Shown piece by piece: positions 8,287-16,654 of a stretch of 35,968 nucleotides of DNA. Each line of letters opens with the position of its first letter. The first letter of the stretch is position 1. The stretch is from Idiomarina sp. (lineage in GTDB: Bacteria > Pseudomonadota > Gammaproteobacteria > Enterobacterales > Alteromonadaceae), in the NCBI GenBank assembly GCA_020832105.1, contig JAFIFH010000061.1:1-35968 (forward strand). The letters are read 5' to 3'. The notes under the pieces were generated by a model. The model was not told the DNA's origin and searched no databases. It saw nothing but the letters and a program-made list of their open reading frames with translations. The translations under genes were made by a program, and so were the position numbers.

Positions 8287-9060
8287 TTAGCCCAGCGTGT
8301 ACGTTTGCTGTAACAGGCTGGTGGTGTAGGGATCGTTCTGTTGGTTGAACAAGGTATTGGCGTCATCAAAACTGATGATTTCGCCCTGGCGCAAGATCAT
8401 GACTTTATCCGCCATATGGCGAATAATTTCCGGGCTATGGGAAACAAAGATATAAGACATTTTCATATCACGCTGCAAGTCCAGTAGCAGATTGATAATT
8501 TGTGCGCGAATCGATGAATCGAGCGCGGCGAGCGCTTCGTCGGCCACCACAATATCAGGGTTTAGCATGATCGCCCGGGCGATACAGGCTCGTTGTTTTT
8601 GTCCGGTGGACATCATATGTGAGTGGAACACCGCATGTTCTGGCAGCAAACCTACTTTACGCAGAGCGTCAGCCACCGCCTCCCGGCGCTGAGCAGGGTT
8701 AAGTTCGGTATTAAAGATCAATGGCTCTTCAAGCTGGCGGCCAATGGTCAGGTGTGGGTTTAACGAGGCATCGGTGTCCTGAAACACCATCCGGATATGG
8801 CGGCAGCGAAAACTATAATCACCAGGGCGAAGCGCCTGGTCGCGCAGGTAGATCGTCCCAGACGTGGGCTTTTGCGCACCAGCAATCAGCCGTGCCAGGC
8901 TGCTTTTACCTGAGCCGGTCTCACCCATGATGGCAAGCGTCTCGCCACTGTTAAGGCTAAAAGACACATTCTTTAGTGCTTCAATGCGCTTGGGGGCCCA
9001 CCAGCGACCTTTATGCATATAGTTTTTCGACAGATTCTCCACCCGTAGCAGTTCACTCAT
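8287..9060 (-). CDS. sapF: Sap peptide/polyamine ABC transporter ATP-binding protein SapF
   Basis: A 257-residue ABC ATPase, one of the two ATPases of the SapABCDF transporter. Seen: Walker A GETGSGKS at 46-53, a signature region MSTGQKQRACIARAI in which the LSGGQ motif is altered in the way typical of SapF, and Walker B with IVVADEALAALD. The start MSELLRVENLSKNY at 9060 is chosen because it begins at the ABC domain and overlaps the end of sapD by 8 nt, as in coupled operons; ten further upstream codons are open but look unrelated. Sap transporters are linked to resistance to cationic peptides and, in E. coli SapBCDF, to putrescine export. It is the last gene of the sap unit, and no clear terminator is seen after it. 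Confidence 0.92.
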   Translation of the reverse strand: MSELLRVENLSKNYMHKGRWWAPKRIEALKNVSFSLNSGETLAIMGETGSGKSSLARLIAGAQKPTSGTIYLRDQALRPGDYSFRCRHIRMVFQDTDASLNPHLTIGRQLEEPLIFNTELNPAQRREAVADALRKVGLLPEHAVFHSHMMSTGQKQRACIARAIMLNPDIVVADEALAALDSSIRAQIINLLLDLQRDMKMSYIFVSHSPEIIRHMADKVMILRQGEIISFDDANTLFNQQNDPYTTSLLQQTYTLG

Positions 9061-10108
9061 CTTTGTTCTCCCGCGCCGGTTTAGTGGCAATGATGTCTTG
9101 CCGAGATAAGCCCCGAGTCTTTGCTGCGCTATTTAACGGGTAATGACACGCATAAAAGTGTGAACGTAATTTACGAGTCTGTGGTGTGATGACACATTTT
9201 CGCCGGGCATTCGGGCAGCGCGGGCCAAGGCGGCAGCCAATGGGTAAATGATGCATGGGCGGTGCCGCACCCGATAACGTGGGTAAGTGGGTTTTCGGTT
9301 CGCACTGGCTCTGCTGATAGAGCGATGTCGTGGTCAGTGCTTTGGTATAGGGGTGAAAAGGCTCTGTGAGCAGGGCTTTAGTGGGCCCGGACTCCATAAT
9401 CTGGCCACTATATAGCAACGTCAGGCGTTCACTCTCCGGCATAATGGTGCCCATGTCCTGGGACATCATTAGAATCGACATTTTGTGGCTGGCATGGAAC
9501 CGGCCAAGCAGTCGATAGATTTGCTGGCGAGTGGCTGGCTCCATCGCGGTGGTGGGTTCATCGGCTATCAACAGCCGAGGACGATGGGCAATGGCACTGG
9601 CGATCATGATTTTCTGCGCGGCACCTTCAGACAGTTCGAATGGGTAGCTTTCCATCGCCGCCTGGTGTTCTTTAATACCTACCCGATGCAATAATTGAAT
9701 GACTTTCTGGCGCCGTTCCTTGCGCCGCCCCCACCAATGTTTACTTTTCAGGTCGCTATTAAGAATAGCTTCGCCCAGTTGCGCCTCTACAGTGTCATTC
9801 GGGTCAAGGTAGCTGCGCGGGTCCTGGAATATCATGGCAATATCAACGCCGATAACCTGGCGGCGCTCACTGGCGCTCATGGTCAGTAAATCCTGCCCGT
9901 CAAACCACAGGCGATCAGCCCGAACCTGCCATTTTGGGTCCAAAAAGCCCATGATCGCACTGGCAATTAAACTTTTGCCAGAACCTGATTCACCAACCAG
10001 ACTGTGCACCTCACCCTCAGCAACGCTAAAACTTACCCGTTCAATGACGTCCACCGGGCCATGGTCACTTTGCCCGGTGATGGTGAGATTGCGTACATCG
10101 AGTAACAT
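9053..10108 (-). CDS. sapD: Sap ABC transporter ATP-binding protein SapD
   Basis: A 351-residue ABC ATPase of the oligopeptide/dipeptide subfamily. Walker A GESGSGKS lies at 39-46, the signature is ELSEGAAQKIMIASA (degenerate, as usual in SapD) and Walker B is LLIADEPTTAME. The C-terminal extension with the cysteine-rich segment CRLGPRCPNARRKC is the oligopeptide-transporter ATPase C-terminal domain. SapD in E. coli also supports Trk potassium uptake. The ATG overlaps the sapC stop codon by one nucleotide (TAATG), and its 3' end overlaps sapF. Confidence 0.93.
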   Translation of the reverse strand: MLLDVRNLTITGQSDHGPVDVIERVSFSVAEGEVHSLVGESGSGKSLIASAIMGFLDPKWQVRADRLWFDGQDLLTMSASERRQVIGVDIAMIFQDPRSYLDPNDTVEAQLGEAILNSDLKSKHWWGRRKERRQKVIQLLHRVGIKEHQAAMESYPFELSEGAAQKIMIASAIAHRPRLLIADEPTTAMEPATRQQIYRLLGRFHASHKMSILMMSQDMGTIMPESERLTLLYSGQIMESGPTKALLTEPFHPYTKALTTTSLYQQSQCEPKTHLPTLSGAAPPMHHLPIGCRLGPRCPNARRKCVITPQTRKLRSHFYACHYPLNSAAKTRGLSRQDIIATKPARENKDE

Positions 10109-11001
10109 TAGCGTTTAATCCTTTCATCAATCGCTGATTTAAGGCTGTCGCCCACAATATTGACGGCGACCAGAGTGACAAACAACGCCAGCCCGGGCAA
10201 AGCCATTACCCACGGCGAGCTGTACGCCACTTCTACGCTTTTCGCCAGCATAGTGCCCCATTCAGGGGAAGGCGATTGCGCACCGAGGCCAAGAAAGCCC
10301 AGTGCGGCAATATCAAGAATAGCAGTCGACCAGGCCATAGTGAGTTGCACCACAAGCACTTTAATGGTGTTAGGAAAAATCACCACAAATAGCAGGTACC
10401 ATTGACTGACGCCATTGAGCTGGGCAGCAATCACGTAATCCTGATGACGCTGGGCGTGCACCGCGTTGCGGGTGGCGTGCAAAAACTGTGGAATTAATAC
10501 CAGCCAGATAGCGAGCAGTGCGTTCTCCAAACCCGGACCTAAAATCGCGACGATAATCAGTGCCAGCAGCAGCGATGGGATACTCAGTAACACGTCGAGT
10601 AAATGTTTCAGGGTTGAGCTTTTTACGCCAACGCTCATTGCTGCCAAGGCGCCAAGTGGCATACCTATCGCTGCTGCGGCAAGTACCACCAGCAGCGGCA
10701 AACCAAAACTCAGTCGAGCGCCGTGCAACAGCCGCGACAGCATGTCGCGACCGAGCTCGTCGGTACCCAGCAGGAACCGCACGCTACCCTCATCGTTCCA
10801 GGCAGGTGGCAGCGACAAGGAGTCAGAAAACTGTACGGTGGGTGAGTAGGGCGCGATTAAAGGCGCAAACAGGGTAATCAGGACTATCAGACCCAGCACA
10901 TGAAGTGCCGTCATCGCCCACAGATTATGACGAAACTGTCGCCACACCTGTTCTAGTGGCGATGGTGTGCGTTCTTCATAATAGAGCTTAGCGTTTGACA
11001 T
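10108..11001 (-). CDS. sapC: Sap ABC transporter permease SapC
   Basis: A 297-residue inner-membrane permease of the DppC/OppC type. It has an N-terminal hydrophobic helix (LWAMTALHVLGLIVLITLFAPLIAPY), the conserved LLGTDELGRDMLSRLLHGARLS segment that precedes the transmembrane core, and several further membrane segments ending with VTLVAVNIVGDSLKSAIDER. It pairs with SapB to form the channel. The ATG overlaps the end of sapB by 14 nt. Confidence 0.93.
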   Translation of the reverse strand: MSNAKLYYEERTPSPLEQVWRQFRHNLWAMTALHVLGLIVLITLFAPLIAPYSPTVQFSDSLSLPPAWNDEGSVRFLLGTDELGRDMLSRLLHGARLSFGLPLLVVLAAAAIGMPLGALAAMSVGVKSSTLKHLLDVLLSIPSLLLALIIVAILGPGLENALLAIWLVLIPQFLHATRNAVHAQRHQDYVIAAQLNGVSQWYLLFVVIFPNTIKVLVVQLTMAWSTAILDIAALGFLGLGAQSPSPEWGTMLAKSVEVAYSSPWVMALPGLALFVTLVAVNIVGDSLKSAIDERIKR

Positions 11002-12019
11002 AGAGCTCCTGCCTTACTTGTGGGTAGCGCCAGGCGTGCATCAGGTTTAGCAGCACGTTGACCAATAAGATAAGCGCAGCGATAGTCAGTAAGCCGGCTT
11101 GCATCACCGGATAATCGCGCTCGTAAATACTGCGGATCAACCAGCTACCTAAGCCAGGCCAGGAGAAGATCACTTCGGTGATCATGGTGTTGGTGATCAG
11201 GAAACTAAAGATAATCCCAACATCCCGGGTCACCGTTTGCATCGCATTGGGCACCGCATGTTTAAAAATCACCTGGCGGCTACTCAAACCTTTAGCTCGG
11301 GCGGACTTAATATAATTGCGCCGCAACACGTCGTGCATGGCAGCGCGCGTGAGTCGTGCCAGCAGCGTGGCGGGCATAATCGCAAGGACCGCAAGCGGCA
11401 GGATCATGTGTTGGATGGCATTGGCCAGCGCTTCACCTTTATAGGCATGATCAGAATACAGAATATCGAGAATAATAGAGCCACTGCGATAATCGATATC
11501 GTATAGCGGATTGACCTGGCCGGCGATGGGGAACCATTGCAGATTCACCGCAAAGACCAGAATCATCAGCTGAGCGAGCCAGAACACCGGAATTGAATAC
11601 GCCGACAGGCTAATGCCCATTAGCAGACGGTCGGGCCAGCGGCCCAGGTTTACCGCGGCGATAATCCCTGCCGGGATGCCAATGGCAAAGGCGATGAGGG
11701 CAGCCAGCATGGCCAGCTCCATGGTCGCGAGAAAACGAATCTTCACCTCTTGCCAAACAGGTGTACCGTCGAGCAATGAGACGCCCCAGTCCCCCTGGAC
11801 TAAATGTGCCAGGTAGCTGAAGTACTGCGCAACCAAATGGCTGTCAAAGGCCCGGCTCACCATGACCTGCTGGTACAGATCACTATCCAGCGTGTGCACG
11901 CCACTTAAGTTTGCCAAGGCGTCGCCGGGGAACCAGTAGCCCAGGCTGAAAGACAGTAAGGTAAGCAAAAATAAGGTGACCACTAGCAGACTACATTGGC
12001 GTAACAAGTAGCGGGTCAT
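10988..12019 (-). CDS. sapB: Sap ABC transporter permease SapB
   Basis: A 343-residue permease of the DppB/OppB type. An N-terminal membrane helix (LLRQCSLLVVTLFLLTLLSFSLGYWFPGD) is followed by the periplasmic region and a transmembrane core containing LARLTRAAMHDVLRRNYIKSARAKGLSSRQVIFKHA, the conserved EAA-type loop that docks on the ATPases. The start codon overlaps the sapA stop as ATGA (4 nt), which implies translational coupling. Confidence 0.93.
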   Translation of the reverse strand: MTRYLLRQCSLLVVTLFLLTLLSFSLGYWFPGDALANLSGVHTLDSDLYQQVMVSRAFDSHLVAQYFSYLAHLVQGDWGVSLLDGTPVWQEVKIRFLATMELAMLAALIAFAIGIPAGIIAAVNLGRWPDRLLMGISLSAYSIPVFWLAQLMILVFAVNLQWFPIAGQVNPLYDIDYRSGSIILDILYSDHAYKGEALANAIQHMILPLAVLAIMPATLLARLTRAAMHDVLRRNYIKSARAKGLSSRQVIFKHAVPNAMQTVTRDVGIIFSFLITNTMITEVIFSWPGLGSWLIRSIYERDYPVMQAGLLTIAALILLVNVLLNLMHAWRYPQVRQELYVKR

Positions 12020-13692
12020 GGGCGCTCCTTGTAAGTGTTATGCATGCGAATGCCGCCATAGGGTTCCAGGCTGACATCCCGAATATAGGGTTGCGTCGCC
12101 TGATAACGCAATGAATGCACGATAGGTAGCAAGGGCACCTGATCATTGAGTAACTCCTGGGCCTCGCGATAAAAAGCTTTGCGCTGGGCCTGGTCGCTGG
12201 TGCGAATGGCCTGCATGACCAAACTATCAAAGCGTGGTTCACACCAACGCGCGCGATTCCCCCCGGACAGCACTGCAGGGCAACTTAACAGCGGGCGGAA
12301 AAAGTTGTCGGGGTCAGGGTTATCGCCTGACCAGCCAATCAATACCGAATCGTGCTGGCCATCGGCGAGACGGCGGCGAAAGGTGCTCCACTCAAAACTA
12401 ATAATGCTGGCATTAATGCCCACTCTGGCTAAATCAGCTTGCATCATTTCTGCCATTTTGCGGGCGTTGGGGTTGTAAGCGCGCTGCACAGGCAGCGCCC
12501 AGATATTCATCTGAAAGCCATCAGCGACACCTGCGTCGGCAAGTAATTCCCGAGCCGCTGCTGGGTCATACGCATACGCGTCGGGGTCACCATAATGGGC
12601 CCAGGAGGTACTGGGTAAAATACTTTGCGCCAATGCTGCGTGGCCATAATAGACCGCTTTGACAATCGCCTCACGGTCGATGGCATGGGCTAACGCCTGG
12701 CGCACACGCACATCATCAAACGGCGGTCGTTCGGTATTAAATGCCCAGAAGGCAGTATTGGGACTCACCGTAGAGTACAGGGAGATGTCATCGCGGGTTT
12801 CAAGATCATCCAGATCCCGAGCAGGAGGGTAAGGAATGATGTCGCAGTCCTGAGTTAACAACATCAACATGCGTTTGTGGTCACTGGGGATAATCCGAAA
12901 GACCATACGTTCGGAGCGGGCCGGGCCGCGCCAATGTTGCTCATGACGATGATAAGACAGGCTGACATCTTTGCGAAAGTGGTGAAATTTAAATGGCCCT
13001 GAACCTATCGGCTGTACATCAATAGTACTGCGTGTATCGGCGGCGAGCAGCTGGTCAGCATACTCTGCGGAAAGAATCACCGCGAAATCGGTGGCCAGGT
13101 TGGCGAGAAAAGAACTATCCGGTTGATGAAGACGAATGACCACTTCATGGTCACTCGGTGCCTCAATGTCTGCTATTAGGGTATCCAGGCCAAGCGAGCT
13201 AAAAAATGGATACCCGGTGGTGGAGACCCAGTGATAAGGATGGTCCGGGTCAAGCCAGCGTTGAAAGGTAAATAGAACGTCTTCTGCCAGCAAAGGCCGG
13301 CTCGGTGTGAAGTAAGGCGTAGTGTGAAACTCAACCCCCTCGCGCAGGGTGAAGCGATATTCAGTGGCATCGTCACTGACTGACCACTCGGTGGCCAGCG
13401 CTGCAACGAACCCTTGTTCTTCGTCACTATATTCAATCAGCCGGTCATAGAGCAGGCTGGCGGTCATATCCAGCGTGGTGCCAGAGGTAACCAGTTGAGG
13501 GTTAAAGGATTCCGGATTGCCTTCAGCACAATAGAGTAAGCCGTGATCAAGCATGCCGCTGTCCTCACTGCGACCGCACGCAATGACCATGGATAAGGTG
13601 CAGGACAGGACAATCAGTGTTTTTATCTGGCGCCATAAACGACTGGAACCACGTTCAGGTGATCGCATATTTGCTGCAGGTTGGTGGATCAC
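12016..13692 (-). CDS. sapA: Sap ABC transporter substrate-binding protein SapA, probable lipoprotein
   Basis: A 558-residue solute-binding protein (SBP family 5) that would deliver peptides or polyamines to SapBC. It matches SapA over most of its length, for example CAEGNPESFNPQ near the N-terminus, VQPIGSGPFKFHHFR in the middle and IGWSGDNPDPDNFFRPLLSC towards the end. The N-terminal region has a basic segment, a hydrophobic stretch and then MVIAC, a lipobox, so it is probably a lipid-anchored protein, unlike the soluble E. coli SapA. Start choice: GTG 13692 has GAGG six bases upstream (inside the end of pspF) and lies one nucleotide after the pspF stop. An ATG at 13713 (20 nt overlap) and an ATG at 13668 are alternatives with weaker ribosome sites. 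Confidence 0.9.
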   Translation of the reverse strand: MIHQPAANMRSPERGSSRLWRQIKTLIVLSCTLSMVIACGRSEDSGMLDHGLLYCAEGNPESFNPQLVTSGTTLDMTASLLYDRLIEYSDEEQGFVAALATEWSVSDDATEYRFTLREGVEFHTTPYFTPSRPLLAEDVLFTFQRWLDPDHPYHWVSTTGYPFFSSLGLDTLIADIEAPSDHEVVIRLHQPDSSFLANLATDFAVILSAEYADQLLAADTRSTIDVQPIGSGPFKFHHFRKDVSLSYHRHEQHWRGPARSERMVFRIIPSDHKRMLMLLTQDCDIIPYPPARDLDDLETRDDISLYSTVSPNTAFWAFNTERPPFDDVRVRQALAHAIDREAIVKAVYYGHAALAQSILPSTSWAHYGDPDAYAYDPAAARELLADAGVADGFQMNIWALPVQRAYNPNARKMAEMMQADLARVGINASIISFEWSTFRRRLADGQHDSVLIGWSGDNPDPDNFFRPLLSCPAVLSGGNRARWCEPRFDSLVMQAIRTSDQAQRKAFYREAQELLNDQVPLLPIVHSLRYQATQPYIRDVSLEPYGGIRMHNTYKERP

Positions 13693-13693
13693 A

Positions 13694-14833
13694 TTATGCC
13701 TCGCTCTGCGCATCTAACAGTGCGTATTTTTTCAGGTAACCACGTAACTGATGGTAAGTAAGGCCAAGTTTTTCTGCGGTTTTCTTTTGATTGAATTGAG
13801 ACTTTTCCAGTGCGCAGCGAAGCATTTTGACTTCAAACTCCTGAGTTAACTCTTTAAAATCGCAATTGTGGTTCAAATCAGGCAGTGGAAAATGCTGCAT
13901 CGAGCCATTACTTTGCGCTTGCGCGCCGGCAGATGCAACCGGCTCAGCGTGAGTTGATGTTTGTTGGGTAGAATCTGATGACGCCTGGCCGCTCATTTGC
14001 TCACCTACAGAGCGTGTCAGGTTGCCGGTTTTTGGTGTGCGAGCGGCAGGGCGATATGGGCTATCGAAGGGGTCCAGAACCACGTCGTTGACGGGTAAGT
14101 GGGCGTTATTGACCCGGTACACACTGCGCTCAACCACATTCTTCAACTCGCGCACGTTACCCGGCCAGTGGTAATCCAACAGTGTTTGTCGTGCTTTACT
14201 GGTAAAGCCGCTAAATAACTCAAGCTCAAGCTCGCGAGCCATTTGAATCGCAAAATGATCCGCCAGCACCATAATATCATCACGACGCTCGCGCAGTGGG
14301 GGCAGGGTAATCACATCAAACGCCAAGCGATCGAGCAGGTCAGCGCGAAATTCATTGCGCTCCGCTAAGGTGGGTAAATCTTCATTGGTGGCGGCGATTA
14401 AACGGACGTCGGTTTTGATGGTGCGATTGCCTCCAACCCGCTCGAATTCACCATATTCGATCACCCGCAGTAACTTTTCCTGCACCAACGCCGAGGTTGT
14501 GGCCAATTCATCGAGAAAAATAGACCCGCCATTGGCGCGCTCAAAACGCCCCTCATGGCGTTTACTGGCGCCAGTGAAGGCCCCGGACTCGTGACCAAAG
14601 AGCTCGGTTTCAAGCAGAGTTTCATTAAGGGCTGCGCAATTAAGTTTGATATAGTTCTGGTCCCAGCGTTTGGACAGGTAGTGCAGGCGCGCCGCAATCA
14701 ATTCTTTACCTGTACCGCGTTCGCCAATGATCAAAACAGGCTTGTCCAGGGGCGCAGCCTGGGATACATGGTCCAATACTTCGAGAAAACTATTGGCCTC
14801 GCCGATGAGGTTATCATTGCGTCGCGGTGTCAT
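13694..14833 (-). CDS. pspF: Phage shock protein operon transcriptional activator PspF
   Basis: A 379-residue sigma-54 enhancer-binding activator without a receiver domain. Seen: Walker A GERGTGKE at 37-44, the sigma-54 contact loop GAFTGA at 84-89, Walker B GGSIFLDE at 102-109, and a C-terminal Fis-type helix-turn-helix (NQKKTAEKLGLTYHQLRGYLKKY). PspF is held inactive by PspA and activates pspA when the inner membrane is stressed. The Ser/Gln/Thr-rich linker of about 75 residues before the DNA-binding domain makes it longer than E. coli PspF (about 325 residues). AAGG lies six bases before the ATG. It is divergent from pspA and is followed directly by sapA, the same order as in enterobacteria. 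Confidence 0.95.
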   Translation of the reverse strand: MTPRRNDNLIGEANSFLEVLDHVSQAAPLDKPVLIIGERGTGKELIAARLHYLSKRWDQNYIKLNCAALNETLLETELFGHESGAFTGASKRHEGRFERANGGSIFLDELATTSALVQEKLLRVIEYGEFERVGGNRTIKTDVRLIAATNEDLPTLAERNEFRADLLDRLAFDVITLPPLRERRDDIMVLADHFAIQMARELELELFSGFTSKARQTLLDYHWPGNVRELKNVVERSVYRVNNAHLPVNDVVLDPFDSPYRPAARTPKTGNLTRSVGEQMSGQASSDSTQQTSTHAEPVASAGAQAQSNGSMQHFPLPDLNHNCDFKELTQEFEVKMLRCALEKSQFNQKKTAEKLGLTYHQLRGYLKKYALLDAQSEA

Positions 14834-14847
14834 GGTTTACCTTGTTG

Positions 14848-14866
14848 GTTAGTATTTTTGACTAAC
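14848..14866. promoter_or_regulatory. Candidate PspF enhancer site I
   Basis: GTTAGT and ACTAAC form a perfect inverted repeat in the arrangement TTAG-N9-CTAA (core 14849-14865). It lies about 95-110 bp upstream of the sigma-54 promoter candidate of pspA and close to the pspF start, a position that fits both activation of pspA and self-repression of pspF. Confidence 0.65.
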
Positions 14867-14868
14867 TT

Positions 14869-14885
14869 TTAGTTGTTTTAGTTAA
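14869..14885. promoter_or_regulatory. Candidate PspF enhancer site II
   Basis: TTAG-N9-TTAA repeats the site I pattern with one changed base, displaced by exactly 20 bp (about two helical turns). Two adjacent sites are expected for PspF. Confidence 0.55.
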
Positions 14886-14930
14886 TGTAGCAGTCAATAG
14901 CTAAGGAAGCCTATTATTAAAATCTTTATA

Positions 14931-14943
14931 TATCAATAATTTA
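14931..14943 (+). promoter_or_regulatory. Candidate IHF binding site
   Basis: TATCAATAATTTA is a full match to the IHF consensus WATCAANNNNTTR, in an A+T-rich stretch between the two PspF sites and the promoter. IHF bending here would bring PspF to sigma-54 polymerase. Confidence 0.6.
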
Positions 14944-14958
14944 TAATTATTTTACGAG

Positions 14959-14974
14959 TTGGCTCAATTCATGA
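14959..14974 (+). promoter_or_regulatory. Candidate sigma-54 promoter of pspABC
   Basis: TTGGCTC-AATT-CATGA resembles the -24/-12 consensus TTGGCAC-N4-TTGCA: the -24 GG and the spacing are right, but the -12 element reads GA in place of GC. Position downstream of the PspF and IHF sites supports it; the weak -12 keeps confidence moderate. Confidence 0.5.
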
Positions 14975-15020
14975 ATGGTAAGACCTGAACCAAATCACTT
15001 ATTTCACCGAGGTAAAGGTT

Positions 15021-15722
15021 ATGAGTATTTTTTCACGCTTTACAGATATCGTAAACGCTAATTTAAATTCGTTGCTGGATAAAGCCGAAGATCCACAAAA
15101 AATGGTGCGCTTAATTATTCAGGAAATGGAAGACACCCTTGTGGAAGTTCGCTCGAACTCGGCGAGAACCTTAGCAGAGAAAAAGGAACTGGCGCGCCAC
15201 TTAGGTCAGCTAGAACGCGATGCCAACGATTGGCAGGACAAAGCCGAGCTGGCGCTGTCAAAAGACCGCGAAGACTTAGCACGCTCTGCCTTACTGGAAA
15301 AGAAAAAGCTGCAGGAAACCATGGACAGCGTGCAGCGCGAAATCGACCGTGTCGATGAGCATGTTGACCGCCTGAGCGAAGAAATTGGCCAACTGCAGGA
15401 AAAACTGGCTGACGCCAAAGCGCGGCAGAAATCGATTTTAATGCGCCAGCGCACAGTCAGCTCACGGTTGAGCGTTAAAAGTAAGCTGGACAGTGGCAAA
15501 GTTGATGAAGCACTACAGAAATTTGACCGCTATGAAGCTAAAATTGATGGATTAGAAGCTCAGGTTGATGCGTACGATTTGGGTAGAAAGACATTGGCTG
15601 ACGAATTCAAAGCATTAGAGAATGAGTCAAAGGTTGATGACGAACTAGCTCAGCTAAAAGCCAAGGTGCAGGGAGCTCGTGCAGACAAGCAAGCGTCTGC
15701 CAACAAGGACAGTGACGCTTAA
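15021..15722 (+). CDS. pspA: Phage shock protein A
   Basis: A 233-residue coiled-coil protein of the PspA/IM30 (ESCRT-III-like) family. It starts [37 protein letters not shown], the standard amphipathic N-terminus that binds stressed membrane, and continues as an almost unbroken charged heptad-like coil. PspA inhibits PspF in the resting cell and forms protective oligomers on the inner membrane under stress. AAGG and GAGG sequences (15009-15017) precede the ATG. It is the first gene of pspABC; 101 bp separate it from pspB. Confidence 0.97.
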   Translation: MSIFSRFTDIVNANLNSLLDKAEDPQKMVRLIIQEMEDTLVEVRSNSARTLAEKKELARHLGQLERDANDWQDKAELALSKDREDLARSALLEKKKLQETMDSVQREIDRVDEHVDRLSEEIGQLQEKLADAKARQKSILMRQRTVSSRLSVKSKLDSGKVDEALQKFDRYEAKIDGLEAQVDAYDLGRKTLADEFKALENESKVDDELAQLKAKVQGARADKQASANKDSDA

Positions 15723-15823
15723 TCGGCATCGCCGACTAATTGACGGCCTGCGCCGTGCTCAGAAAGACTGCGCAGCGTCAGCTTTGAATCGAAGAGGACT
15801 TACCCATGGGGGAGGACATACCA

Positions 15824-16084
15824 ATGGAAGGCATGATCGCAATTTTGACGGCACCGATTTTTGTTTTTTTAATCTTTGTGGCGCCAATCTGGTTAATTCT
15901 GCACTACCGCAGCCGCAACAAGATTAACGCTGGGTTAAATGATGAAGAACGTGCATCGTTGCAGCAGCTGGCGGATACCGCTCAGCGCATGCAGGAACGA
16001 ATTAAAACTCTGGAGGCGATACTAGAGTCGGATCATCCGAACTGGCGCCGTAAGCAGGGAGAAAGCAGCCATGACTACCAATAG
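15824..16084 (+). CDS. pspB: Phage shock protein B
   Basis: An 86-residue membrane protein: one N-terminal hydrophobic helix (IAILTAPIFVFLIFVAPIWLIL) and then a cytosolic amphipathic helix with LQQLADTAQRMQERIKTLEAIL and the family-typical ending HPNWRRK. PspB and PspC sense membrane stress and relieve PspA inhibition of PspF. The start at ATG 15824 has GGAGGA seven bases upstream and gives the usual family length; an ATG at 15806 with its own GAGGA would add six residues and cannot be excluded. Its 3' end overlaps pspC by 14 nt. Confidence 0.92.
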   Translation: MEGMIAILTAPIFVFLIFVAPIWLILHYRSRNKINAGLNDEERASLQQLADTAQRMQERIKTLEAILESDHPNWRRKQGESSHDYQ

Positions 16085-16511
16085 TAGTTCGACGAAGAAG
16101 ACATTTTACCGGGACCCGGTGCGGGGCAAGATTGCAGGTGTATGCGCCGGCATCGCGAACTACTTTGGCTGGGAAGTGTGGATTGTTCGCATCGTTGCCA
16201 TTACCGCATTAATTTTTATGGGCAAACCCACTTTTATCGCTTACGTGATTGCCTGGATCGTGTTTGGCAAAGCACCTAAACCCACCGCGGAGCAGCGCCG
16301 GGTACTGAAAGAGACGACGACAGTCGAGAATACGCCAGACGGGCGCTCGATAGAGATCAAAACCCGTGTATGGGAAGCCGGCGAAGCGCCAAAAGACGCA
16401 TTAAAAGACATTGCGCATCGCTTCCAGTCGATGGAGCATAATTTACGCGACATGGAACGCTACGTGACATCATCAGAGTACCGTGTGCGTCAGGAAATCA
16501 ACAATCTGTAA
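16071..16511 (+). CDS. pspC: Phage shock protein C
   Basis: A 146-residue inner-membrane regulator. The PspC domain is at the N-terminus (YRDPVRGKIAGVCAGIANYFGWEVWIVRIVAI) with a second hydrophobic segment (PTFIAYVIAWIVFG), followed by a charged C-terminal region rich in helix formers (HRFQSMEHNLRDMERYVTSSEYRVRQEI). It works with PspB to switch on the psp response. The start lies inside the end of pspB. No pspD, pspE or ycjX/ycjF homologue follows; the operon stops at a terminator. Confidence 0.94.
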   Translation: MTTNSSSTKKTFYRDPVRGKIAGVCAGIANYFGWEVWIVRIVAITALIFMGKPTFIAYVIAWIVFGKAPKPTAEQRRVLKETTTVENTPDGRSIEIKTRVWEAGEAPKDALKDIAHRFQSMEHNLRDMERYVTSSEYRVRQEINNL

Positions 16512-16585
16512 GGGAATCAACGCCGCCGGTGGACGTCGCTTTCACCATGGCAAATAAACGTTACATAAGACACTGGTCCGAGAAG

Positions 16586-16611
16586 ATGGCGCATATTGCG
16601 CCATTTTTTTT
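16586..16611 (+). terminator. Rho-independent terminator of pspABC
   Basis: ATGGCGCA (16586-16593) pairs perfectly with TGCGCCAT (16597-16604) across a three-base loop and is followed by seven to eight Ts. Confidence 0.92.
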
Positions 16612-16654
16612 GTCTGTCTACTCTAGCGCAAATAATAACAATATTGAGAGTAGC

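Noticed and set aside
16529-16654. 42-codon extension of the methionine gamma-lyase
   Set aside because: It crosses the psp terminator hairpin and has no similarity to the family N-terminus.
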